A DNA stretch of 19,036 bases. Source: an uncultured Carnobacteriaceae bacterium (lineage in GTDB: Bacteria; Bacillota; Bacilli; Lactobacillales; Aerococcaceae). The stretch is from positions 1 to 19,036 of the forward strand of contig CALHVK010000022.1 of assembly GCA_938039195.1 (NCBI GenBank). The letters run 5' to 3'. The first letter of the stretch is position 1. Every line of letters starts with the position of its first letter. Shown here one piece after another: positions 7,407-14,292 of the stretch. Both the position numbers and the translations under genes were made by a program. A model generated the notes under the pieces. The model was not told where the DNA came from and ran no database searches. It worked only from the letters and a program-made list of their open reading frames with translations.

Positions 7407-8045
7407 ATGGTTGCTGAACTCAATATTTTTTCTAAGACATTAAACAAAACCGAAAAATTCGGTGAAGACTTACCACAAGAACGTGTAGGGCTTATCGGTG
7501 GTAGTTTTAATCCGCCCCATATTGCGCATTTAATTATGGCTGAACAAGCGCGTGTGCAATTAGGCTTAGACAAGGTTTACTTTTTACCAAGTCATATTCC
7601 GCCACATGTGGATGAGAAAAAGACGATTGATGCGAATATCCGTGTAGAGATGACACGTCTGGCGATTCAAGATAATATTTATTTTGATATCGAGACGATC
7701 GAACTCGAACGCAAGGAGAAGAGCTATACGTATGATACGATTCAACTGTTAAAGAAACAGAATCCGAATACGGAATATTACTTTATCATTGGTGGAGACA
7801 TGGTAGATTACTTACCAACATGGCACCGTGTGGATGAATTAGTTCATGAGGTTCAATTTGTCGGCGTTGAACGTCCAGGATACGAAAAAGAAACGCCATA
7901 TCCAGTGTTATGGATTACCGCACCGAAGATGGATATTAGTTCGACTCAAATTCGAAAAAATGTTCTGTTCCAACAAAGCATTAAATATTTAGTTCCGGAA
8001 TTAGTAGAAGCTTATATTGCGGAAAAGGGGTTGTATTTAGAATGA
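7407..8045 (+). CDS. nadD: Nicotinate-nucleotide adenylyltransferase
   Basis: This transfers AMP from ATP to nicotinate mononucleotide, giving deamido-NAD in NAD synthesis. The 212-residue product has the nucleotidyltransferase signature GGSFNPPHIAHL (31-42, HxxH H38/H41) and the C-terminal ISSTQIR motif that binds ATP phosphates. About 26 residues precede the core beta strand, an extension I associate with lactic acid bacterial NadD. GAGGT at 7393-7397 serves the ATG at 7407, three bases after the yhbY stop. Its 3' end overlaps yqeK by four bases. Confidence 0.95.
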   Translation: MVAELNIFSKTLNKTEKFGEDLPQERVGLIGGSFNPPHIAHLIMAEQARVQLGLDKVYFLPSHIPPHVDEKKTIDANIRVEMTRLAIQDNIYFDIETIELERKEKSYTYDTIQLLKKQNPNTEYYFIIGGDMVDYLPTWHRVDELVHEVQFVGVERPGYEKETPYPVLWITAPKMDISSTQIRKNVLFQQSIKYLVPELVEAYIAEKGLYLE

Positions 8046-8647
8046 GCGAAGTGAAAAGCTTTGAACCTTATACAACGATGACTAGGGAAGAGTTATTGTC
8101 GCATGTCCAATCAAATATGAGTGACAAGAGATATCAACACTGCCTACGTGTCGAACGAAAAATATTAGAATTAGCAAGGCTGTATGACGTCGATGAGAAA
8201 GCTGCTTCCTTTGTAGGATTGGCGCATGATTATGCCAAAGAAATCCCAGTGGAACAGCAGCAAGCACTTGCCAAAGAAATCGGACTTCCTGAAATGTATC
8301 ACCATGAAGGTTCTGAAATTCTACATGGACCAATTGGAGCCTATTTGATTTCAAATCTATGCGGAGTCAAAGACGAAGCGTTGTTAGATGCCATTCGTGA
8401 GCATACAATTGGAGGGCTTCAAATGAGTCTTCTTTCGAAGTGTCTCTTTGTAGCAGATGCCATTGAAGATGGAAGAGATTATCCAGGGGTTGATACGGCT
8501 CGTGAAATTGCAGCAAAAAATATCGATGATGCGGTCTTTTATTTATTGAAGCATACATTGGAATTTTTATTGGAAAAAGAAGTCTCTATTTTTCCAAAAA
8601 CAATAGAAGTTTATAATCATTATTTGAAACAAAGAAAAGGAGAATAG
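8042..8647 (+). CDS. yqeK: HD-domain bis(5'-nucleosyl)-tetraphosphatase (symmetrical) YqeK
   Basis: This encodes a 201-residue HD-domain protein. Metal ligands are visible as H33, the H62-D63 pair in GLAHDYAKE, the histidines of the HHEGSEILHGP segment and the later aspartate in the FVADAIEDGRDYPG segment. The family hydrolyses Ap4A to two ADP and is the Firmicute counterpart of ApaH; the DGRDYPG segment is typical. It starts in an ATGA overlap with nadD, indicating translational coupling, and ends one base before rsfS starts. Confidence 0.92.
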   Translation: MSEVKSFEPYTTMTREELLSHVQSNMSDKRYQHCLRVERKILELARLYDVDEKAASFVGLAHDYAKEIPVEQQQALAKEIGLPEMYHHEGSEILHGPIGAYLISNLCGVKDEALLDAIREHTIGGLQMSLLSKCLFVADAIEDGRDYPGVDTAREIAAKNIDDAVFYLLKHTLEFLLEKEVSIFPKTIEVYNHYLKQRKGE

Positions 8648-8648
8648 A

Positions 8649-9005
8649 ATGGAACATACAAGTAAAAAATTATTACAAGTTGTTTTAGATGCTTGTGAAG
8701 ACAAGTTAGCACAAGAAGTAGTTGCATTAGATGTAGCAAGTCTTACACCAGTTGCAGAGTACTTTGTAATTACACACGGTAAAAACGAAAAGCAAGTACA
8801 AGCAATTGTCGATGCGGTTGAAGAAGCAGTTGAAAAAGAAGGCTTCGAAGTAAGAAGTATCGAAGGTAAAGATGGTGGCAAATGGATTTTAATGGACTTA
8901 AACGATGTGATTGTCCATGTATTCTATTATGCAGATCGCGAATTCTATAATTTAGAAAAATTATGGAGCGATGCACCAATCGTAAATATTGTGAGTGAAA
9001 ACTAA
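8649..9005 (+). CDS. rsfS: Ribosomal silencing factor RsfS
   Basis: This encodes a 118-residue RsfS/YbeB/YqeL protein. It binds uL14 on the 50S subunit and blocks 30S joining when nutrients run low. The WILMDLNDVIVHVFYYADREFYNLEKLW segment (8881-8964) is the conserved core of the family, and the EYFVITHGKNEKQVQAI part is also typical. AAAGGAG lies 7 bases before the ATG. The stop overlaps the following methyltransferase start by one base (TAATG). Confidence 0.95.
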   Translation: MEHTSKKLLQVVLDACEDKLAQEVVALDVASLTPVAEYFVITHGKNEKQVQAIVDAVEEAVEKEGFEVRSIEGKDGGKWILMDLNDVIVHVFYYADREFYNLEKLWSDAPIVNIVSEN

Positions 9006-9745
9006 TGAACTATCAAAAATTTGCTCATGTATATGACCAAGTGATGGATCAAGAACTCTACGAAGAATGGACGGACTATGCAGTTCGTTCTTTTTCGCAT
9101 AGTGCCAAAAGACCTGTTCGTAAAGTGATGGAACTTGCTTGTGGGACTGGTGAAGTATCCATGCGACTTGACGATAAAGGATACGAAGTGATTGGCGTTG
9201 ATTTATCTAAGAATATGTTAGAGATTGCCGAGAAGAAAGCACAAGGGAGAAGCATCGAATGGCTTCAAGCGGATATGCGCGTGTTGGAAGATGTACCAAC
9301 CACCGACGCAGTGACACTCTTTTCAGATTCTCTTTGCTATTTAACGGACTTTGAAGATGTCGTTTCGGTTTTTGAAGCGGTGTACGACCATTTAGAAGAG
9401 GGTGGAATTTTCCTCTTCGACGTGCATTCGCTCTATCAAATGCAAGAAGTCTTTCCAGGATATCAATATCATTTCGTAGAAGATGATTTTGCATTTCTAT
9501 GGCAAAGCTATGAATTAGATGAGCCCGGCAGTGTAGAACATGTCATTGATATGTATATTAAACAAGAAGATGGCAACCTGTACGAGCATTTTCAAGAAGT
9601 GCATGAGGAACAAACATTCCCAATAGAAATGTACGAATCGGCACTGGAGATGGTTGGTTTTACCGATATCAAAGTGAAGGCTGACTTCGGGCAAAGTGAA
9701 GTACAAGAAACGAGTCCGCGATGGTTCTTCCAAGCGGTGAAATGA
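9005..9745 (+). CDS. yqeM: Class I SAM-dependent methyltransferase (YqeM family)
   Basis: This encodes a 246-residue class I methyltransferase. SAM-binding motif I is ELACGTG (43-49), followed by the acidic residue ending the second strand in GVDLSKNML and a motif with LQADMR. The position after rsfS and the DSLCYL segment match the YqeM family of Bacilli. The substrate is not known. No own ribosome binding site is obvious within the rsfS end, so translation probably depends on coupling through the TAATG overlap. Confidence 0.87.
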   Translation: MNYQKFAHVYDQVMDQELYEEWTDYAVRSFSHSAKRPVRKVMELACGTGEVSMRLDDKGYEVIGVDLSKNMLEIAEKKAQGRSIEWLQADMRVLEDVPTTDAVTLFSDSLCYLTDFEDVVSVFEAVYDHLEEGGIFLFDVHSLYQMQEVFPGYQYHFVEDDFAFLWQSYELDEPGSVEHVIDMYIKQEDGNLYEHFQEVHEEQTFPIEMYESALEMVGFTDIKVKADFGQSEVQETSPRWFFQAVK

Positions 9746-9754
9746 GGTTCGTGT

Positions 9755-10939
9755 ATGAAGGTATGTGGAGTAATCGCAGAATTTAATCCATTTCATCAAG
9801 GTCATGCCTATCTTTTAGAACAAGCACGAAAACAAACAGATGCTGATGTAATGGTTGTGGTGATGAGCGGAAACTGGGTACAACGAGGCGAACCTGCTAT
9901 CGAACAAAAATGGAGTCGTGCAAAAGCCGCGCTTTGTCATGGGGCTGACGTTGTGATTGAGATGTCCACTGCGGTGAGCTGCCAAGCAACAGACCTTTTT
10001 GCAAGAGGTGCTGTAGAAATCTTGCAACAGGTTGGATGTGATTCTTTAGCATTTGGTTGTGAAGATGGCGACGTAGCATTTTTTGAAACAGCAGTCATTC
10101 AGCGTCAAGCTATTGAAAATGAAATTAGCCGTTTTGTAGAAGAGAACCGTTCACTTACTTTTGCAAGTCAATTAACGCAGTTGGCTATTAAAAAGTTTGG
10201 AGAAAAGAGTGCATTGGCAGAGGCGCTGCAGTCTCCAAATCAACAGTTGGGATTAGCCTATGCTGTAGAAAATGCTAATGGGAAACATCCGATGCAATTA
10301 GTTCCAATTACACGAGTCGGAAGTGGGCATTTGGATGATGCGTTAGAAGAGACAGCTTTTGCGAGTGGAACAGCCTTACGAAATGCGTTAAAAGAAAATC
10401 GTGAAGATAAAGTGTTACGAGCACAGCTATCCTATGTGCGATTTGATGAAGAGGAGTATCAAAACGATTGGAGCTATTATTGGCCCCTCTTGAAGAGTAT
10501 TATTTTAAGGAGTACTGATGAAGATCTACGTGCTATTTATCAAATGGAAGAAGGAATCGAAAACCGATTAAAGGAAGCTATTCGAATGACTTCGTCTATT
10601 GAGGAGTGTCTTCAATATCTAAAAAATAAACGTTGGAGCTGGGCACGATTACAACGACTCCTCGTTTATGTTTTACTTGGAATAACAAAAGAGGAAATGG
10701 AAGACTATTGGAGTCGAAAGATAGAGCAAGGCTCGGTACTTGGTTTTACTCCAAAAGGCCAAGAATGGTTGAAGCAAATGCGAGAAGTAGACTCGTTTCA
10801 ATTAATCACCAATTACGCAGCGTATAAGGATGAACGCCAAGAGAGTTGGGATTTATTGTATGATTATTGGAATCCATCCAAACAAATTTCAGCAACGGTC
10901 TTTAAGCCAATCCAAGTGAATAAAGAGGAAAGTTTTTAA
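9755..10939 (+). CDS. tmcAL: tRNA(Met) cytidine acetate ligase
   Basis: This catalyses ATP-dependent formation of N4-acetylcytidine at the wobble position of elongator tRNA-Met using acetate (YlbM/TmcAL of B. subtilis). The 394-residue product opens with the nucleotidyltransferase motif FNPFHQGH (HxGH: H14, H17), followed by the MSGNWVQRGEPA segment, both characteristic. The length is normal for the family. A weak GAGG overlapping the end of yqeM precedes the start at 9755. It is the last gene of the long run that begins with hom; a new promoter follows. In B. subtilis ylbM lies elsewhere, beside ylbN-rpmF; here those two genes also follow, so both arrangements are joined. Confidence 0.93.
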   Translation: MKVCGVIAEFNPFHQGHAYLLEQARKQTDADVMVVVMSGNWVQRGEPAIEQKWSRAKAALCHGADVVIEMSTAVSCQATDLFARGAVEILQQVGCDSLAFGCEDGDVAFFETAVIQRQAIENEISRFVEENRSLTFASQLTQLAIKKFGEKSALAEALQSPNQQLGLAYAVENANGKHPMQLVPITRVGSGHLDDALEETAFASGTALRNALKENREDKVLRAQLSYVRFDEEEYQNDWSYYWPLLKSIILRSTDEDLRAIYQMEEGIENRLKEAIRMTSSIEECLQYLKNKRWSWARLQRLLVYVLLGITKEEMEDYWSRKIEQGSVLGFTPKGQEWLKQMREVDSFQLITNYAAYKDERQESWDLLYDYWNPSKQISATVFKPIQVNKEESF

Positions 10940-10973
10940 TCACTTATTTTTCAAGCTTGTAAAGTAAAAAGCT

Positions 10974-11002
10974 TTGACAAACTTTCAATAAACTAGTATA
11001 AT
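10974..11002 (+). promoter_or_regulatory. Perfect-consensus sigma-A promoter for DUF177-rpmF
   Basis: TTGACA (10974-10979) and TATAAT (10997-11002) are both perfect and are separated by exactly 17 bases. The start would be near 11009, giving a leader of only about 22 bases. This is the strongest promoter in the window, as expected for a ribosomal protein gene. Confidence 0.92.
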
Positions 11003-11017
11003 TCAGTATGTTGCTTT

Positions 11018-11024
11018 AGGGGTG
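11018..11024 (+). promoter_or_regulatory. Ribosome binding site fixing the DUF177 start
   Basis: AGGGGTG lies 6 bases before the GTG at 11031. A GTG at 11022 in the same frame overlaps this site, so it cannot be served by it. The protein then begins MKISVKQLQ. Confidence 0.7.
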
Positions 11025-11030
11025 AAAATT

Positions 11031-11585
11031 GTGAAAATATCAGTTAAACAACTTCAGGATTCTCAAGGGACTCCAATTTACTTTGATACAGAAATTAATG
11101 TGGAAGAGGCATTAAAACAAAGAGATGAATCGATTCTTGCTGTTTCGCCAGCACACATCAAAGGATTTCTTGTTTATCAAAGCCAATCAGTTGTAGCGCA
11201 ATTTACTTGCGATGTTGATATCACACTTCCTTCATCCAGGTCTTTAGAGCCAGTAGTGGTTCCGCTCCACATTGATATTGTGGAAAGATACATTCCGTCC
11301 CATATCTCAGTTGATGAGAAAGAGCTAACAGAAATTGTGATGCCTCTAGATGGTGACTGGGTTGACCTTGAACCCGCTGTGGAAGATCATATTTTACTTT
11401 CAATTCCTTTACAAGTCTTATCGCAAGAGGAATTGAGTGAAGATAGAATGCCTTCAGGAAATGATTGGGAGGTTGTGACGCAAGAAGCTCTTGAAGAGCG
11501 ACGCAAACAACAGAAAGAACAATCAATTGATCCGAGGTTAGCGTCTTTACAGTCTTTCTTCGAAAAGGATGAGACTGAGAAGTAA
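11031..11585 (+). CDS. YceD family protein (DUF177), YlbN-like
   Basis: This encodes a 184-residue acidic protein of the DUF177/YceD family. The visible pattern is an N-terminal ISVKQLQ segment, a middle strand region with CDVDITLPSSRSLEPV, and an acidic DLEPAVEDHILLSIPLQVLS motif that is typical of the family. Unlike many relatives, no cysteine pair is evident. The gene is placed immediately before rpmF in most bacteria, and plant and bacterial relatives are implicated in 23S rRNA/50S maturation; its precise role is not settled. It starts with GTG and is read from the strong promoter upstream. Confidence 0.87.
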   Translation: MKISVKQLQDSQGTPIYFDTEINVEEALKQRDESILAVSPAHIKGFLVYQSQSVVAQFTCDVDITLPSSRSLEPVVVPLHIDIVERYIPSHISVDEKELTEIVMPLDGDWVDLEPAVEDHILLSIPLQVLSQEELSEDRMPSGNDWEVVTQEALEERRKQQKEQSIDPRLASLQSFFEKDETEK

Positions 11586-11626
11586 AAAGCATTATGTAAA
11601 GAAGATTGATTAGGAGGTGTACAAAA

Positions 11627-11806
11627 ATGGCAGTACCAAAACGTAAAACATCAAAAGCGAGAAAAGCAAAACGTCGTACTCACTTCAAATTAGAAGTTCC
11701 AGGTTTGAGCGCATGCCCATCATGTGGAGCATTAAGAAAGAGCCATCACGTTTGTCCTGAGTGTGGTTCATACGACGGAAAAGAAGTTGTTTCTAAAGAA
11801 GCATAA
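11627..11806 (+). CDS. rpmF: 50S ribosomal protein L32
   Basis: This encodes a 59-residue basic ribosomal protein bL32. The opening MAVPKRKTSKARKAKRRTH is diagnostic. The two CxxC pairs, CPSC and CPEC, are intact, so this is the zinc-binding form rather than the cysteine-free form expressed under zinc limitation. TAGGAGGTG precedes the ATG at 11627; the frame is open seven codons further upstream but without a ribosome binding site. It is the second and last gene of the DUF177 transcript and is followed by a strong terminator. Confidence 0.97.
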   Translation: MAVPKRKTSKARKAKRRTHFKLEVPGLSACPSCGALRKSHHVCPECGSYDGKEVVSKEA

Positions 11807-11819
11807 TCATAAACGTTAC

Positions 11820-11856
11820 AAAACCTTAGACAGCTGTCTAAGGTTTTTTCTTTTTT
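11820..11856 (+). terminator. Rho-independent terminator after rpmF
   Basis: A self-complementary segment centred at 11833/11834 (AAACCTTAGACAG with CTGTCTAAGGTTT) forms an 11- to 12-bp stem with a tight loop, followed by T6 and then a second T6 run. The symmetry and flanking A's would let it work weakly in the other direction too. Confidence 0.9.
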
Positions 11857-11868
11857 GTATAAAAAGAA

Positions 11869-11908
11869 AAATGTATCAAAAATGATACGTATCATTTTTG
11901 ATACATTT
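11869..11908. repeat. Perfect 40-bp palindrome made of two abutting 16-bp palindromes
   Basis: Bases 11869-11888 are the exact reverse complement of 11889-11908. Each arm also contains its own perfect palindrome: GTATCA-AAAA-TGATAC (11873-11888) and GTATCA-TTTT-TGATAC (11889-11904). It can therefore fold as one 20-bp hairpin or two short ones, or offer two tandem operator sites in DNA. It lies 12 bases after the rpmF terminator and 58 bases before the DUF3397 start. It is not GC-rich and has no T tract after it, so it is not an ordinary terminator. Confidence 0.9.
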
Positions 11909-11966
11909 AAAAATATTATGAGTTTTAAGAAATCTATTGTAAACTAATAGTGATGGAGGTGAGTCA

Positions 11967-12320
11967 ATGTTATTTTTTGAGATTGTATTATGGTTAGTAT
12001 TTATTTTAAGTTTTGTCGGCTTCACAGTCGTTTTTGGGAATCGAATCTTCTATAATGAGACTCGCTTCATAACTATTCGTGAAATTATGACGCCGATGAT
12101 ATTATTAGTTTTACATACAACCAGTGTGAATGTATATGGATATTCATGGTTTAGTTTTGCCACACTCGGGTTCGCTATGATTGGGTTGGCGTTACTTTAT
12201 TTTAAATTAAAGGCCGGAAAATTGGTTTTAAGACCATTCATCCACCAATTATTTTCTATTGCATTTTTATACTTTGGATTACTCGTCATTCTTGTTCAGG
12301 TGGGTAGATTCTTTAAATAA
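11967..12320 (+). CDS. DUF3397 family small membrane protein
   Basis: This encodes a 117-residue integral membrane protein with four predicted helices, at roughly residues 2-22, 40-58, 61-81 and 92-115, and short loops with positive charge between. I recognise the size and the position just before mraZ as the DUF3397 family of Lactobacillales; no function is established. GGAGGTGA ends 5 bases before the ATG. No good promoter was found directly upstream: weak -10-like TATTGT (11935-11940) and TAAACT (11940-11945) lack a matching -35. It is bounded by its own terminator, so it is not part of the dcw transcript. Confidence 0.7.
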   Translation: MLFFEIVLWLVFILSFVGFTVVFGNRIFYNETRFITIREIMTPMILLVLHTTSVNVYGYSWFSFATLGFAMIGLALLYFKLKAGKLVLRPFIHQLFSIAFLYFGLLVILVQVGRFFK

Positions 12321-12341
12321 TCGCATTAAATCAATGATAGT

Positions 12342-12378
12342 AAGCTCTTTACGATTGAATCGTAAAGAGCTTTTTTTT
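12342..12378 (+). terminator. Rho-independent terminator between DUF3397 and mraZ
   Basis: A perfect 14-bp stem (12342-12355 with 12359-12372) closes a 3-base loop (TGA) and continues into a T8 run ending at 12378. It insulates the dcw cluster from upstream transcription. Confidence 0.95.
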
Positions 12379-12405
12379 GTGCTTCAAAAACACAAATTGG
12401 GGGAG

Positions 12406-12438
12406 AAAAAACTTTTTTTAACTTTTTTTGGTAAAAAA
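12406..12438. promoter_or_regulatory. Phased A/T tracts upstream of the mraZ promoter (bent DNA / UP-like element)
   Basis: Runs A6 (12406-12411), T7 (12413-12419), T7 (12423-12429) and A6 (12433-12438) are spaced close to one helical turn. The two T7 tracts are parts of an exact tandem 10-base repeat AACTTTTTTT (12410-12429). Such phasing bends DNA, and the tracts fall where an UP element would lie relative to the mraZ promoter. Function is inferred. Confidence 0.55.
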
Positions 12439-12463
12439 GTGGTGAAAAGTGGTGGGATGTGGT
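12439..12463 (+). promoter_or_regulatory. Three MraZ boxes (GTGGT at 10-bp spacing)
   Basis: GTGGT occurs at 12439-12443, 12449-12453 and 12459-12463, exactly ten bases apart, with the first two in the extended form AAAAGTGGTG. MraZ is known to bind several direct repeats with a GTG/TGG core at 10-bp spacing in front of its own gene, so these are predicted autoregulatory operators. They span the -35 to -10 region of the mraZ promoter. Confidence 0.85.
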
Positions 12464-12468
12464 AAACT
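12440..12468 (+). promoter_or_regulatory. Probable mraZ/dcw promoter
   Basis: An extended -10, TGGTAAACT with TAAACT at 12463-12468, is the best candidate. At 17-base spacing the -35 position is TGGTGA (12440-12445), a poor match, so the TGn extension, the A/T tracts upstream, or both may compensate. The start would be near 12475, about 29 bases before the ATG. MraZ bound to its boxes would cover this promoter. Confidence 0.6.
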
Positions 12469-12503
12469 ATGGTTACTAAAATTATTGGAATGGAGGAGTC
12501 TGC

Positions 12504-12935
12504 ATGTTAATCGGTGAATATCAACATACTATTGATGCAAAAGGACGTATGATTGTGCCTGCTAAATTCCGTGAAGATTTAGGGTTCACCTTTATCGTGA
12601 CACGCGGACTTGATGGCTGTTTATACGGTTATCCTCTCGAACAATGGGAGCTCATTCAACAGAAATTAAGAGACTTACCACAGTCGAAAAAAGATGCACG
12701 TGCCTTCACACGTTTTATGAACTCTGCTGCGATTGAAGTAGAATTCGACAAACAAGGTCGTGTAAACATCTCACAAACGTTACGTGCGTATGCGGGATTA
12801 GAAAAGAATTGTCGCGTTATCGGGAACAATGATCGTATTGAGATTTGGAACGAAGAACGTTGGCAAGAATATATTGCTGAAACTGAAGAGAATTTTGAAG
12901 AATTGGCCGAACATATGATTGATTTTGGCTTTTAG
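12504..12935 (+). CDS. mraZ: Transcriptional regulator MraZ
   Basis: This encodes a 143-residue DNA-binding protein with two tandem SpoVT-AbrB-like halves, each carrying the DxxGR signature: DAKGRMIVPAKFR (residues 12-24) and FDKQGRVNISQTLR. MraZ forms a ring and represses or tunes the dcw cluster by binding repeats before its own gene, and those repeats are present here. The length equals the family norm. GGAGGAG precedes the ATG. It is the first gene of the cell-division/cell-wall cluster, followed 14 bases later by rsmH. Confidence 0.97.
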   Translation: MLIGEYQHTIDAKGRMIVPAKFREDLGFTFIVTRGLDGCLYGYPLEQWELIQQKLRDLPQSKKDARAFTRFMNSAAIEVEFDKQGRVNISQTLRAYAGLEKNCRVIGNNDRIEIWNEERWQEYIAETEENFEELAEHMIDFGF

Positions 12936-12949
12936 AAAGGGAAGGGACC

Positions 12950-13891
12950 ATGTTTAAACATATCACTGTATTGCTACATGAAACGGTAGATGCATTATCC
13001 ATTAAGCCAGACGGAATCTACGTAGACTGTACGCTTGGTGGTGCTGGACATAGTCAATACCTACTAAGCCAACTAACAACAGGTCATCTCTATTGCTTTG
13101 ACCAAGATATGCAAGCAATTGATCATGCAAAGGGTCGCCTTGCTAAAGAAGTCGAAGAAGGAAAAGTAACGTTTATTCACGCGAACTTCCGTCAATTAAA
13201 GAAAGAACTTGGAAAACTAGGTGTTTCTAAAGTAGACGGAATTCTATACGACTTAGGAGTATCTTCACCACAACTCGACCAGATTGAACGTGGGTTTAGT
13301 TACCATCAAAATGCAAAACTCGATATGCGTATGGACCAAAGTGCTCCGTTAACGGCAGAAGAAATTGTAAATGAATGGAGCTATGACGAATTGGTTCGTA
13401 TCTTCTATCGATATGGAGAAGAAAAGTTTTCGAAACAAATTGCTCGAAATATTGAGCGTATCCGCGCACAACACCGCATTGAAACAACAGGTAAATTAGT
13501 GGATATTATTCGAGACAGCATTCCAGCTGCAGCAAGACGAAAAGGAGGACATCCTGCTAAAAGAATTTTCCAAGCGATTCGTATCGCAGTAAATGATGAA
13601 TTAGCAGCGATTGAAGACTCACTTGAGCAAGCATTTGAAGTTGTTGGCGTGGGAGGCCGTATCAGTGTGATTTCATTCCATTCTCTGGAAGATCGCATTG
13701 TCAAAACAATGTTCAAACAGCAATGTACAGTAGAAAAGGCACCGAAGAATTTGCCAATTCTACCAACGGAGGAAGAAAAAGCTCCGTTCCAATTGGTGAA
13801 TAAAAAGCCAATTTTACCAAGCATTGAAGAAATTACAGAAAACTCTCGTTCACAAAGTGCGAAATTGAGAGTCATCGAAAGAGTAAAATAA
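12950..13891 (+). CDS. rsmH: 16S rRNA (cytosine(1402)-N(4))-methyltransferase
   Basis: This methylates N4 of C1402 in the 30S decoding site with SAM. The 313-residue product shows the SAM motif DCTLGGAGHS, the catalytic region LYDLGVSSPQLD followed by RGFSYHQNAKLDMRMD, and the C-terminal RRKGGHPAKRIFQAIRIAVN and SFHSLEDR segments, all diagnostic of RsmH (MraW). AAGGGAAGGGA precedes the ATG. It is the standard second gene of the dcw cluster. Confidence 0.97.
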   Translation: MFKHITVLLHETVDALSIKPDGIYVDCTLGGAGHSQYLLSQLTTGHLYCFDQDMQAIDHAKGRLAKEVEEGKVTFIHANFRQLKKELGKLGVSKVDGILYDLGVSSPQLDQIERGFSYHQNAKLDMRMDQSAPLTAEEIVNEWSYDELVRIFYRYGEEKFSKQIARNIERIRAQHRIETTGKLVDIIRDSIPAAARRKGGHPAKRIFQAIRIAVNDELAAIEDSLEQAFEVVGVGGRISVISFHSLEDRIVKTMFKQQCTVEKAPKNLPILPTEEEKAPFQLVNKKPILPSIEEITENSRSQSAKLRVIERVK

Positions 13892-13920
13892 AAGGAACAT
13901 TTAGAAAGAAGGGAATTCTA

Positions 13921-14292
13921 GTGGCATTAGCTGAAAAATATGTAGATACAATGAATGTTGCGGTACCTACGCAAAAGCCTCTAGTTCGTGGAGACCGTGA
14001 AGTAACATCGATTCCGCAAGAAAAACAAAAAGCAGACTTATTACGACTTTTAGCAGTCTCTGGTTTTGTAATTGCGGCTTTAGCAGTAATGACGATTGTT
14101 GCAAGCATGATTGTAGCTAACAAAAACAGACAATTACAAGATATCGAATCACAAACAACCTTAATTCAACGTGAAAACAATACATTGCTTCAGGCAACAC
14201 AAGAATTGTCTCAGTACGACCGAGTAAATCGTATCGCTAATGAACAAGGCTTGAAGATGAACGAAGAAAATGTTAGGAATGTTGGACGATGA
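13921..14292 (+). CDS. ftsL: Cell division protein FtsL
   Basis: This encodes a 123-residue bitopic protein with a cytoplasmic N-terminus of about 40 residues, one transmembrane helix at about residues 41-66 and an extracellular part with a short coiled coil (the LQDIESQTTLIQRENNTLLQ region). This is the FtsL layout and its place between rsmH and the division PBP is diagnostic. FtsL joins DivIB and DivIC in the divisome and helps activate septal synthesis. The start is a GTG at 13921 after AGAAGGG; an in-frame ATG at 13951 is possible but has no ribosome binding site. The stop overlaps the PBP start by four bases. Confidence 0.9.
   Translation: MALAEKYVDTMNVAVPTQKPLVRGDREVTSIPQEKQKADLLRLLAVSGFVIAALAVMTIVASMIVANKNRQLQDIESQTTLIQRENNTLLQATQELSQYDRVNRIANEQGLKMNEENVRNVGR

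Noticed and set aside
10953..10976. AAGCTT inverted repeat between tmcAL and the DUF177 promoter, considered as a terminator
   Set aside because: The stem is only six pairs with a long A-rich loop and no T tract, and it overlaps the -35 box of the next promoter.
11221..11592. Open frame of 123 codons on the minus strand
   Set aside because: It is antisense to the DUF177 gene, without a promoter or ribosome binding site of its own.
12259..12465. Open frame of 68 codons overlapping the end of the DUF3397 gene
   Set aside because: It runs through the terminator, the A/T tracts and the MraZ boxes, has no ribosome binding site and resembles no known protein.
13405..13875. Open frame of 156 codons on the minus strand
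   Set aside because: It lies wholly inside rsmH, whose conserved motifs explain the sequence; it is a shadow frame.
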